From contig OZ245760.1 in the NCBI GenBank assembly GCA_965227695.1, forward strand, positions 2,418,001 to 2,482,000: DNA of 64,000 nucleotides. The letters are read 5' to 3'. Shown here piece after piece: positions 1-7,913 of the stretch. Source of the DNA: UBA1858 sp965227695 (GTDB lineage: Bacteria > Pseudomonadota > Gammaproteobacteria > UBA4575). The notes beneath the pieces are model-generated. The model was not told the origin of the DNA, did no database searches, and saw only the letters and a list, made by a program, of their open reading frames with translations. The position numbers and the translations under genes are program-made. Within the stretch, counting starts at the first letter, position 1, and each line of letters begins with the position of its first letter.

Positions 1-1
1 C

Positions 2-277
2 ACACAGGCATTTAACCTGTTACTGGAAGATAAAAACGTGCGCGCCATCTTCGTCAACATATTTGGTGGCATTGTGCGCTGCGATGTCATCGCAAAGGGA
101 ATATTGCAGGCTATTGAACACACCGAATTAACATTACCCGTCATTGTGTTGCTTCAGGGTACCAACGCCGAAGAAGGCAAAGCCATACTAAAAGACCAGC
201 ACCCGTGTTTGATGGCGGTAAGTGAGCTCACACAAGGCGCCACACTGGCCATCGAAAAAGCCGGAGGTCAGTCATGA
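2..277 (+). CDS. sucC: Succinyl-CoA ligase, beta subunit (C-terminal part)
   Basis: This is the last 91 or so codons of the ADP/GDP-forming succinyl-CoA synthetase beta subunit, a TCA-cycle enzyme that couples succinyl-CoA cleavage to nucleoside triphosphate synthesis. The frame is open to the left edge, so the gene begins outside the window. The stretch NIFGGIVRCD is the strongly conserved core of the C-terminal ligase domain. The stop codon overlaps the start of sucD as ATGA, so the two subunits are almost certainly co-translated. Confidence 0.95.
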   Translation, partial: TQAFNLLLEDKNVRAIFVNIFGGIVRCDVIAKGILQAIEHTELTLPVIVLLQGTNAEEGKAILKDQHPCLMAVSELTQGATLAIEKAGGQS

Positions 278-1143
278 GTGTGTTAATTGACAACACCACG
301 CGCATACTCTGCCAGGGCATTACTGGCAGCAATGGCACGTTTCATACCCAGAAGGCCATTGAATATGGCAGCCACATGGTCGCCGGCGTGACCCCGGGCA
401 AGGGAGGCAGTACACACCTTGATTTACCCGTTTACAACACCGTGCAGGAAGCCACCGAACACCATGACATTGATGCCACCGCCATTTATGTGCCCGCGGC
501 CTTTGCCGCCGATGCTATCCTCGAAGCCATTGAAGCCGAAATCCCGTTAATTGTATGCATCACTGAAGGCATTCCCGTGCAGGACATGATCCCGGTCAGC
601 GACATCCTCGAAACCAGCCAGTCACTGCTCATTGGACCAAACTGCCCGGGCATCATCACCCCCGGGCAAAGCAAAATTGGCATCATGCCCGGCGCCATCC
701 ATAAACCCGGCAACGTCGGCATAGTTTCACGCTCAGGCACACTGACTTACGTGGCCGTCAACCAGACCAAAGACCATGGCCAATCAACTTGCATTGGCAT
801 TGGCGGCGACCCCATTCACGGACTTGACTTCATCGAATGCCTGACCATGTTTGAGCACGACAGCGACACCGATGTCATTGTGATGGTGGGCGAAATTGGC
901 GGGACGGCGGAAGAAGAAGCGGCGGAATTCATACAAAGTGCGGTCAGCAAACCGGTGGTGAGTTACATCGCCGGGGTCAGCGCCCCGCCCGGCAAACGCA
1001 TGGGCCATGCCGGTGCCATTATCAGCGGCGGCAAAGGCACCGCCGCCGACAAATACAATGCACTCGAAAAAGCCGGCGTGCATACAGTAAAAACACTGGC
1101 GGACATTGGTGCGGCGGTAAGTGAAGTACTACAAATACGCTAG
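274..1143 (+). CDS. sucD: Succinyl-CoA ligase, alpha subunit
   Basis: This is the full-length (289 aa) alpha subunit of succinyl-CoA synthetase. It carries the N-terminal CoA-binding Rossmann domain (GITGSNGTFHT near residue 16) and the C-terminal ligase domain. The catalytic phospho-histidine is His245 in GHAGAIISGG, equivalent to E. coli His246. The length is normal for the family and the start overlaps the sucC stop. Downstream lies a cluster of palindromic repeats rather than a classical terminator. Confidence 0.97.
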   Translation: MSVLIDNTTRILCQGITGSNGTFHTQKAIEYGSHMVAGVTPGKGGSTHLDLPVYNTVQEATEHHDIDATAIYVPAAFAADAILEAIEAEIPLIVCITEGIPVQDMIPVSDILETSQSLLIGPNCPGIITPGQSKIGIMPGAIHKPGNVGIVSRSGTLTYVAVNQTKDHGQSTCIGIGGDPIHGLDFIECLTMFEHDSDTDVIVMVGEIGGTAEEEAAEFIQSAVSKPVVSYIAGVSAPPGKRMGHAGAIISGGKGTAADKYNALEKAGVHTVKTLADIGAAVSEVLQIR

Positions 1144-1573
1144 CCCAAGGACACACATTCACGGGCATACTACGAGATCCCCGATCAGGCCGGGGATGAC
1201 AGAGTGTTTGAAAGATCCCCGATCAGGCCGGGGATGACGAAGTGTCATTCCCAACTTGATTGGGAATCTTGTTCCATCACTTTGCGAGATCCCCGCTTAC
1301 GCGGGGATGACGAGGAACGCCGGGGATGACAGAGTGTGTGAAAGATCCCCGATCAGGTCGGGGATGACAGAATAGCTGATAGATCCCCGGTCAAGCCGGG
1401 GATGACGAGGAAGTCCTCCTCAACTACTGCATCGTCATTCCCAACCACTCCCCCGTCATTCCCGCGAACGCGGGAATCTGATTCTGCTGTCTTCCCCCGC
1501 CATTCCCAACTACCCCCCGTCATTCCCGTGACAACGGGAATCTCACCATTTCATCAAACCAACACCCAAGACA
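1144..1573. repeat. Intergenic cluster of palindromic repeats (sucD/cysQ convergent gap)
   Basis: No gene is visible in this gap between the convergent sucD and cysQ. It holds about eight short palindromes. Most are of the ATCCCC-N8-GGGGAT type, starting near 1177, 1224, 1288, 1345 and 1382. A few are of the ATTCCC-N8-GGGAAT type, near 1255, 1457 and 1520, and half-copies also occur. One end of each unit is extended by GAC and the other by a short AGAT- or TCT-type flank. The copies differ mainly in the loop and in paired stem positions. A role as bidirectional transcription end is possible but not shown. Confidence 0.9.
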
Positions 1574-2407
1574 TTATTCACTATTCTCTGCCTCAAACAC
1601 CTGCAGAGCCAGCGAGGACCATGCCGGCGACACCTCGGCACATGCAATAAAAAAAGGGTTCACCAATGACGCCTTCGTGTTGTAACGCAGTGGTTCAAGG
1701 TTACACTTCACCACCTGGCCGCCGGCCGCCTCGACCACGGCCTGGGGGGCTGCCGTATCCCATTCACTGGTCGGACCAAAACGCGGGTAGATATCGGCCC
1801 TGCCCTGTGCCACCGCGCAAAACTTTAGTGAACTTCCCATCAGCACATGCTCTGCACCGGGCAAGGCGTCTATGAACGACATGGTCGCGGCTGTGTTGTG
1901 TGAACGACTGCCCACGACTTTCCATCCCGTGCGAGGTGGCGGGTTGACCATAATTGACTGGCGATCACCGGAAGCGGTTTGTTTCCATGCACCCATGCCT
2001 TTCACACCAAAATAAATTTCATTGAATGCAGGCAAACCCACTACACCCAGCACGGGTACGCCTTGTTCTATTAACGCAATGTTAATCGTGAACTCACCAT
2101 TTTTATTGACAAACTCTTTGGTGCCATCAAGCGGGTCGACCAGCCAATAACGTGGCCAATGCCTTCTTGTCTCCCAGGGGGGAATATCACCCTCTTCAGA
2201 CAAAACCGGGGTTTCTGCCAGTGCCGCCAAGCCTTGATTAATGATTTCATGCGCGGCCATATCGGCCTGTGTCAGCGGGCTTTTATCTTCTTTGTTGAAT
2301 ACAGAAAAATCCTGCGCATAAACATCCATCACCGCCGAAGAAGCCTGCTCGACAAGCGCAATTAACGATTCAATGTAATGTTCAGGAGAAGGGGCATTCT
2401 CGGGCAT
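1574..2407 (-). CDS. cysQ: 3'(2'),5'-bisphosphate nucleotidase CysQ
   Basis: This is an inositol-monophosphatase-fold phosphatase of the CysQ type. It removes the 3' phosphate from adenosine 3',5'-bisphosphate, the by-product of PAPS use, and so recycles it to AMP. The metal-binding motifs are in place: SEE at residues 70-72, DPLDGT at 91-96, and the WDTAAP block near residue 216. Its 277 aa is slightly longer than E. coli CysQ (246 aa), partly through an N-terminal extension. The gene is followed on the same strand by sugar-related genes but there is no sign that it belongs to their pathway. Sub-family assignment within the IMPase family is by overall resemblance. Confidence 0.88.
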   Translation of the reverse strand: MPENAPSPEHYIESLIALVEQASSAVMDVYAQDFSVFNKEDKSPLTQADMAAHEIINQGLAALAETPVLSEEGDIPPWETRRHWPRYWLVDPLDGTKEFVNKNGEFTINIALIEQGVPVLGVVGLPAFNEIYFGVKGMGAWKQTASGDRQSIMVNPPPRTGWKVVGSRSHNTAATMSFIDALPGAEHVLMGSSLKFCAVAQGRADIYPRFGPTSEWDTAAPQAVVEAAGGQVVKCNLEPLRYNTKASLVNPFFIACAEVSPAWSSLALQVFEAENSE

Positions 2408-2466
2408 AAATATTTAGTGGCAATATTTGATTGTAAAAACGGTTGTAACAAACATTGCCATACTGA

Positions 2467-3684
2467 TCAAACAAGCGTGCCTAAAATTTCCTCAAACCGG
2501 TTTGCCAGCTTTTTTCGATCAAAATGCGCTTTTACATAACTATAGCCATTCTCTGCATAATTTTTATAGCTTTCAGTGTCTTCATATAACTTATTTACTG
2601 CGGCGACCAATTCATCAACATTTTCAGGCTCGATACATATGCCAGCCCCGGCTTCTTCAATTAATTGTTGTGATTCACCGCGCACACCCAAAATTACAGG
2701 TTTTTTCATTGCCATCGTTTCAAATATTTTTGAAGGAATGACTGTCAGAAATAAATCCTGTTTTTTCAACAACACCAGACTCACATCTGAAATCGACCAT
2801 ATGTTTGGCATTTCTTCTTTGGGTTGCTGGTCGAGCATAATCACGTTATCAAGTTGTCGTTTGTTTTTTTCCTCGATGAGTGTTTGCTTCTCGGCACCAT
2901 CCCCAATCATTAAAAAAACAACCGCTGGATTATCTTTCATCTTTTCGGCCGCGCGCAGTATCGTCATTAAACCATGCGCCATGCCATGGGTACCAACATA
3001 TGACGCCACGAATTTATTTTCTACGCCAATTTTTTTTGCATAGTCCTTGTTTTTTTCCTGGAGTTTGAACAAATCAAAATTCACACCATTCCTGATCACA
3101 GTAATGTTATTCTCATCACCACCATGTTGCTGAATATGTTCTTTAAAGGCATAAGTCACTGGCACAATATGGTCCGCTTTGCGATACACAAATCTTTCCA
3201 GCCATTCCAGAAACCGGATGGCTTTAGGATTTTTAATGGCCCCCACCGCTAAAATGGATTCTGGCCATAAGTCACGAATTTCAAGCACCCAGGGACAACG
3301 CTTAATTCGGGAAACAAAATAACCTGCCAGTCCATTAAAAAACTGCGGAGAAGTAGAGATAACAACATCAGACTTCCCAATAAAAGGTGCGATTAGCGTG
3401 ACCATCACCATATAAAAGACATAGTTCAACGTGCGTTTTAAAAACCCGGAATTTGCTGTGACGTAGGTCAGTACTTTAATGGCTTTGATGCCTTCTTTTT
3501 CCTCTACCTGAAAAAATTTATTTTTATATCCCGGGTATACTTTGCCCATCGGATGATGCGGCACGCACGAAACTACCGTGACCTGGTGTCCATGCGCCAC
3601 CCACTGCTGACAATGTTCAAAGGTACGGGTTGCAGGCGCGTTCACCTCGGGCGGAAAATAATGAGATAAGAATAAAATACGCAT
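2467..3684 (-). CDS. Glycosyltransferase family 4 (WbuB-like)
   Basis: This 405-residue GT-B glycosyltransferase resembles the WbuB group that transfers N-acetylated amino sugars in O-antigen and capsule synthesis. The N-terminal domain opens with RILFLSHYFPPEVNAPATRT, typical of this group. The C-terminal GT4 domain has the donor-binding region ending in IPSKIFETMAMKKPVIL, with the conserved Glu in the E-x7-E type arrangement. No signal peptide is present, as expected for a cytoplasmic enzyme. It shares its strand with the heparinase-like and two-domain oxidoreductase genes but is separated from them by a repeat-filled gap. The sugar donor cannot be named from sequence. Confidence 0.88.
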   Translation of the reverse strand: MRILFLSHYFPPEVNAPATRTFEHCQQWVAHGHQVTVVSCVPHHPMGKVYPGYKNKFFQVEEKEGIKAIKVLTYVTANSGFLKRTLNYVFYMVMVTLIAPFIGKSDVVISTSPQFFNGLAGYFVSRIKRCPWVLEIRDLWPESILAVGAIKNPKAIRFLEWLERFVYRKADHIVPVTYAFKEHIQQHGGDENNITVIRNGVNFDLFKLQEKNKDYAKKIGVENKFVASYVGTHGMAHGLMTILRAAEKMKDNPAVVFLMIGDGAEKQTLIEEKNKRQLDNVIMLDQQPKEEMPNIWSISDVSLVLLKKQDLFLTVIPSKIFETMAMKKPVILGVRGESQQLIEEAGAGICIEPENVDELVAAVNKLYEDTESYKNYAENGYSYVKAHFDRKKLANRFEEILGTLV

Positions 3685-3959
3685 GATTAGTCAGAATTTA
3701 TATTAATTACCATAAAATAGATTCCCGCTTTTGCGGGAATGACTATGAATATTATTTTGCTGCATTCAGATTCCCGCTTTCGCGGGAATGACACGTCGCT
3801 CTTTCCAACACCATCTCCGCTATTCCCAACCATCTCTGTCATTCCCAACTTGATTGGGAATCCATCTCCACCGGTCTTCCCAGATCCCGGCTTGCGCGGG
3901 GATGACCATGAGTATTATTTCACTGCATTCAGGTTCCCGCTTTCACACAAAGACAATGG
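3685..3959. repeat. Repeat-filled gap with a 42-bp direct duplication
   Basis: No gene is visible. The gap contains palindromes of the ATTCCC-N8-GGGAAT type at about 3721, 3770 and 3841, and an ATCCCG/CGGGGAT type near 3884. A 42-bp unit made of a palindrome end plus its spacer occurs twice in direct orientation, at 3739-3780 and 3902-3943, with five mismatches. The spacer between repeats was therefore copied along with the repeat. Confidence 0.9.
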
Positions 3960-5651
3960 TCAAGCCTTACAAATCTCATAACTCATGGTAATCGAATCAC
4001 TGCTTTGCTTCCTTATTACGATCACAGAATTTTCAAACTTCTTGCCAAACTCCGGACAATAGTAACCACTTGAAATACTAAATTCGCAATCTTTCCCGAT
4101 AATGACACTGCCAATCGATTCACCGAACTGCATTAACTTAATTAACCTCTCACCCGCATTCTGGCAACTAATACCGGGATGTAGATGGATATAGCTTTCT
4201 GCCGTGTGCATGCCGCGCACCTGAACTTCATCCTCAATGTGAATTTTTTCAATGGCATTGCCACGCTTATTCAAAAAAAGTGTGGCATTTCGTGTGTGTT
4301 TCGCGCGGCCTTTCACCGCATAAAAGCCCTCATATGCACCACTGAAAAATGCGCCCTGTTGTGTATGCTTAATTTGAGCATGGATTTTTTTTGCCCGTCT
4401 GGCCACACGAAAACCCGCCCATACTTCTGACTGCTCGTCGCCATCGACAGAAATAGTATTGTGTGCTTTTGTGGAACGAACATAATCACGCATGTCTCCT
4501 TGCGTGTATTCATATACCCCCGAATCGACCACAACCGGCTGATCATTCAGCACTAGTTCATAACTCAGGAAGTCGCAATGTGTATGCCCGGGTTGATAGG
4601 CCGGGCTAATGTCTCCACAGTCAATCAAAAATTTATCCGAGTTGGCCTCCAGGCCATAATAACCAGAGGCATCCAGTTCAATCAGCTTGCCGCCCGAGAC
4701 AATACTTGCCTCTGGCTGATATAAAAACAGGCGACTGGCATATTGACTCAGTTGCATGTAGTTGGGTGCAATGTGATTGGCGGAATCGTTAAACAACGGA
4801 ATCTCGCCATTATGATATTGAATTTCACTTAGCCAGTGTAATGAAATGACAATCAGGTTTTTTAACTGCGCCTGCAGTTTGACATCGCAAATAGCCCGGT
4901 TGTTTGCTACCAGGTTATAAAGATCAAGACAATTTTCAAGCATCAAACAGTGGTACTGCGGGCTTTTCTCGTAATGCCCGCCATCTTCAAGAAACTGCTC
5001 CTGTAATTGTTCACGCAGCAGCCGCTGGGATTTTTTTAACCATCGGTCCGCCTGCTTGCCCCGAAAGTAAACACCTGCAAACATGAGTGCTTTGATATTT
5101 TCAAAATAATGATTCGCCAGAATATGTTTTTCATCGTTCTTCTCCAGCCAGAGCGTCTGCTGATATAAGCTTTGCACCCATTCTTGCGGGACTTCTTCAT
5201 TGCCCATCTCGACAAGGAAAAAGAAAATCCAGTTCACGATACGCAAGCTGGTAGTGAATGGTTCCCAGCCGGGCTGACTTCCCTGTGAATGCTGTTTGAC
5301 CCAGCTTGCAACCAATGCGCGCTTATTTTCAGCCGGCCTCACTGGTTCGCGCAAATAATCAAAATAATGCAGGTTGTACTGCCACAGGCGCGACATGTTT
5401 TTTGGCTGCCAATTGATTGGCCGGACACCCAGCTCACAGCGAACATTCAAAAAACTAAATTCACTGTCGCTGGCGTAAATGCCCGAAGTCGCAATGGGTG
5501 ATACAAGATGTGCGCCTGTTCTTGGCAGCACCTCACCACGGATGGTTGCCGAACGGGCAGGCAGACCACGTCGGATGAAGTAGTAGTACAGTTGTGACCG
5601 CTTGAGATGGCGAATGGTATGCCATTGCCTTGACAGATTTATTTTACGCAC
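3960..5651 (-). CDS. Heparinase II/III family (alginate-lyase-like) protein
   Basis: This 563-residue protein has the layout of heparinase II/III polysaccharide lyases: an N-terminal alpha-helical toroid (about residues 80-320) and a C-terminal beta-sandwich. Conserved blocks include NHYFENIKAL at 180-189, GGHYEKSPQYH at 224-234, GHTHCDFLSYEL at 355-366 and the STKAHNTISVDG segment near 393. No signal peptide is visible; the N-terminus is basic and helical. Relatives of this kind are commonly found inside exopolysaccharide and capsule clusters next to a two-domain oxidoreductase, as here. Substrate is unknown. It might trim or quality-control the polymer, or act in a way other than lysis. Confidence 0.87.
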   Translation of the reverse strand: MRKINLSRQWHTIRHLKRSQLYYYFIRRGLPARSATIRGEVLPRTGAHLVSPIATSGIYASDSEFSFLNVRCELGVRPINWQPKNMSRLWQYNLHYFDYLREPVRPAENKRALVASWVKQHSQGSQPGWEPFTTSLRIVNWIFFFLVEMGNEEVPQEWVQSLYQQTLWLEKNDEKHILANHYFENIKALMFAGVYFRGKQADRWLKKSQRLLREQLQEQFLEDGGHYEKSPQYHCLMLENCLDLYNLVANNRAICDVKLQAQLKNLIVISLHWLSEIQYHNGEIPLFNDSANHIAPNYMQLSQYASRLFLYQPEASIVSGGKLIELDASGYYGLEANSDKFLIDCGDISPAYQPGHTHCDFLSYELVLNDQPVVVDSGVYEYTQGDMRDYVRSTKAHNTISVDGDEQSEVWAGFRVARRAKKIHAQIKHTQQGAFFSGAYEGFYAVKGRAKHTRNATLFLNKRGNAIEKIHIEDEVQVRGMHTAESYIHLHPGISCQNAGERLIKLMQFGESIGSVIIGKDCEFSISSGYYCPEFGKKFENSVIVIRKQSSDSITMSYEICKA

Positions 5652-5659
5652 AGCGCAAA

Positions 5660-7795
5660 TTAACTAATTTGCTCAACAATATCAAAGCTCAGTTGAGTTA
5701 CCTCGCACAACTCATCAAATGGAATGGGGCTGGCACCACCTTTGGTGATAGAATCAACGAACGCTTTGACACATGCGTTGTTGCCTTTGTCCTGCCTGGC
5801 CAGGTTCATTTGTTTAAAACCACGCCAGCCATAGCCTTTAAGCTTGCGGAAATTATCCAATTGCAGCACACCGCCTTGTGCGAACACCTCCAGCCGCTCT
5901 TTGGGAAAAGACTTATTGCCCGTTGACAGGTAATGCACCGTGCCCATACAGCCATTCTCATAGACCATACTAAAAGACACGCTGTCTGCATTGGCGCGCC
6001 CCGGCTCAGCAAGGCGCTGTGCTTTGACACTGGTGACGGGTGCGCCGGCTAAAAACCGCAGCAGGTCAATGAAATGGCAGCCTTCTCCGATAATACGCCC
6101 GCCGCCAATAGTCATATCCTGCGTCCAGTGATCATCCGGGATGGCACCGGCATTGACCGTCATGATGAAACTTTTGGATGCACTACAGGCATCGAGCAAT
6201 GCTTTCATTTTAACGACCTGGGGTGCAAAACGCCGATTAAAGCCCACCATGAGCTGTAACCCCTGGCTCACGGCATATTCCTGATAAGCGTGTTTAATTT
6301 CATCGAGCTGTTCACGCTGAATGGCCAGCGGTTTTTCAACAAACACATGCTTGTTATTTTTTAGTGCGTCGATAATCCAGCAGGCGTGGCTGTTATGACG
6401 CGTAACAATGACCACCGTGTTAATGTCTTCCGCCGCCACCATGGCCGCGGTGTCGGTAGTGGACTGTGCAAAACCAAACTTCTTTGCGGCATAGGTGCCA
6501 CTGGCCCCGGTGCTGGACGACACGGCAATGAGTCTGGCGTCGGTTTGGCGAAAAGCGGGCATTAATACCTGCGTGGCATAGTTCCCGGCACCGACAAAAC
6601 AGACATTGACTTTGCCTAGCGCCGCGCTGTTGACATTGGCATAGTGAATGGTTTGGTCGAGACGATGGGACTTTCCTGGTGCGACCTCGCTGTGCGGGAA
6701 GTGCAGGATAATGCCTAGTGGGTTTTCATCGGCCATGGTGGCATAAGCCTTTGCGGCCTCGTCAATATTGAAGCGATGCGTGATTAATGAATCCACCTTC
6801 AGCGACTGACTGGCCAGCAAGTTCAGCACGGCTTCAAAATTTCGTTGTTCTGTCCAGCGGACATAACCCAGGGGATAATCGTGGCCCTGTTCTTCGTAGT
6901 GAGGGTCGTAACGCCCGGGCCCATAAGAACATGAGACCTGGAAAGATAATTCTTTCTCATAAAAGTCGGCACGTGATAATTCAAGCCCAACCACGCCCAC
7001 CAGCACAATTCTGCCGCGCTTGCGGCACATGGTGGCGGCCTGGTGAACGGGTGCATTACTTTTTGTAGACGCCGTGATTAAAACGGCATCGACACCCTGC
7101 CCATTGGAAAAGGCCTGGGCAGCCGCGACCGGATCTTGCCCTTTAGACAAATCCACCACCTGTGCACCATATTGCCGGGCCAGTTCACACTTGCCTGTGT
7201 CCATATCAATACCCAACACTGAACACCCCTGGGCACGCAATAGCTGCACGGTCAGCAACCCAATCAACCCCAGGCCAGTCACCACAACACACTCGCCAAG
7301 TGTTGGCTGAACAAGACGAATACCCTGCAAGGCAATGGCACTAATGACGGTGAATGCGGCTTCTTCATCAGAGACAGCCTCGGGAATTTTTACACATAAA
7401 TGCTTCGGCACGCACACCACTTCCGCATGCTTGCCGTTTGAGGCCACGCGGTCGCCCACCGCGAAACCCTCGACCCCATTGCCCACCTCGATGACCGTGC
7501 CGACATTGCAGTAGCCCATGGGTAATGGCTGATCCAGTTTATTCCTGACGGATTGGATTGTTGGTGCCAAACCATCGGTTTTAACCTTATCGATGACCAT
7601 TTTGACCTTATCGGGCTGTTGCCTGGCTTTATCGAGCATATTGGCTTTACCAAAGTCCACCAGCATTCTTTCAGTCCCCGCTGAGACCAGAGTATGGGAG
7701 GTTGACACCAATAAATGCCCTGCTTTCACAGAAGGGCAAGGCACTTCTTCGATAATGGTGTCGCCGGTTTTAAGGTCCTGGAGGATTTGTTTCAT
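5660..7795 (-). CDS. Bi-domain oxidoreductase: zinc-type alcohol dehydrogenase fused to Gfo/Idh/MocA dehydrogenase
   Basis: This single 711-residue protein carries two NAD(P)-dependent dehydrogenase units. Residues 1 to about 360 form an MDR/zinc-binding alcohol dehydrogenase domain with GYCNVGTVIEVG and the Rossmann motif GLGLIG. Residues from about 390 to the end form a Gfo/Idh/MocA sugar dehydrogenase with the motif VGAGNY and the catalytic EKP signature in VFVEKPLAI. The fusion is a known architecture in surface-polysaccharide clusters. It lies only 8 bp upstream of the heparinase-like gene on the same strand, so the two are probably one transcript. The reaction is probably oxidation or epimerisation of a nucleotide or polymer sugar. 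The substrate is not deducible. Confidence 0.9.
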   Translation of the reverse strand: MKQILQDLKTGDTIIEEVPCPSVKAGHLLVSTSHTLVSAGTERMLVDFGKANMLDKARQQPDKVKMVIDKVKTDGLAPTIQSVRNKLDQPLPMGYCNVGTVIEVGNGVEGFAVGDRVASNGKHAEVVCVPKHLCVKIPEAVSDEEAAFTVISAIALQGIRLVQPTLGECVVVTGLGLIGLLTVQLLRAQGCSVLGIDMDTGKCELARQYGAQVVDLSKGQDPVAAAQAFSNGQGVDAVLITASTKSNAPVHQAATMCRKRGRIVLVGVVGLELSRADFYEKELSFQVSCSYGPGRYDPHYEEQGHDYPLGYVRWTEQRNFEAVLNLLASQSLKVDSLITHRFNIDEAAKAYATMADENPLGIILHFPHSEVAPGKSHRLDQTIHYANVNSAALGKVNVCFVGAGNYATQVLMPAFRQTDARLIAVSSSTGASGTYAAKKFGFAQSTTDTAAMVAAEDINTVVIVTRHNSHACWIIDALKNNKHVFVEKPLAIQREQLDEIKHAYQEYAVSQGLQLMVGFNRRFAPQVVKMKALLDACSASKSFIMTVNAGAIPDDHWTQDMTIGGGRIIGEGCHFIDLLRFLAGAPVTSVKAQRLAEPGRANADSVSFSMVYENGCMGTVHYLSTGNKSFPKERLEVFAQGGVLQLDNFRKLKGYGWRGFKQMNLARQDKGNNACVKAFVDSITKGGASPIPFDELCEVTQLSFDIVEQIS

Positions 7796-7913
7796 TTATA
7801 TATAGCAGCCTAGATAATGCACGAATGAATATTCCATGCTCATATGTAATAATTTTAAAATATCAGCTATCCATTATGCCAAATGTACCTTTCAAATACT
7901 CAATTTATATATC

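Noticed and set aside
1402..1650. Small open frame rich in FPRTRES-like peptides in the sucD/cysQ gap
   Set aside because: It is a translation of the palindromic repeats. Similar peptides appear at 3739-3981 and 27227-27454, and none has a ribosome binding site or family match.
2576..3043. 155-codon open frame antisense to the family 4 glycosyltransferase
   Set aside because: It lies wholly opposite a well-supported gene and has no motif or coding character of its own. The same applies to 13011-13370 and 27995-28465.
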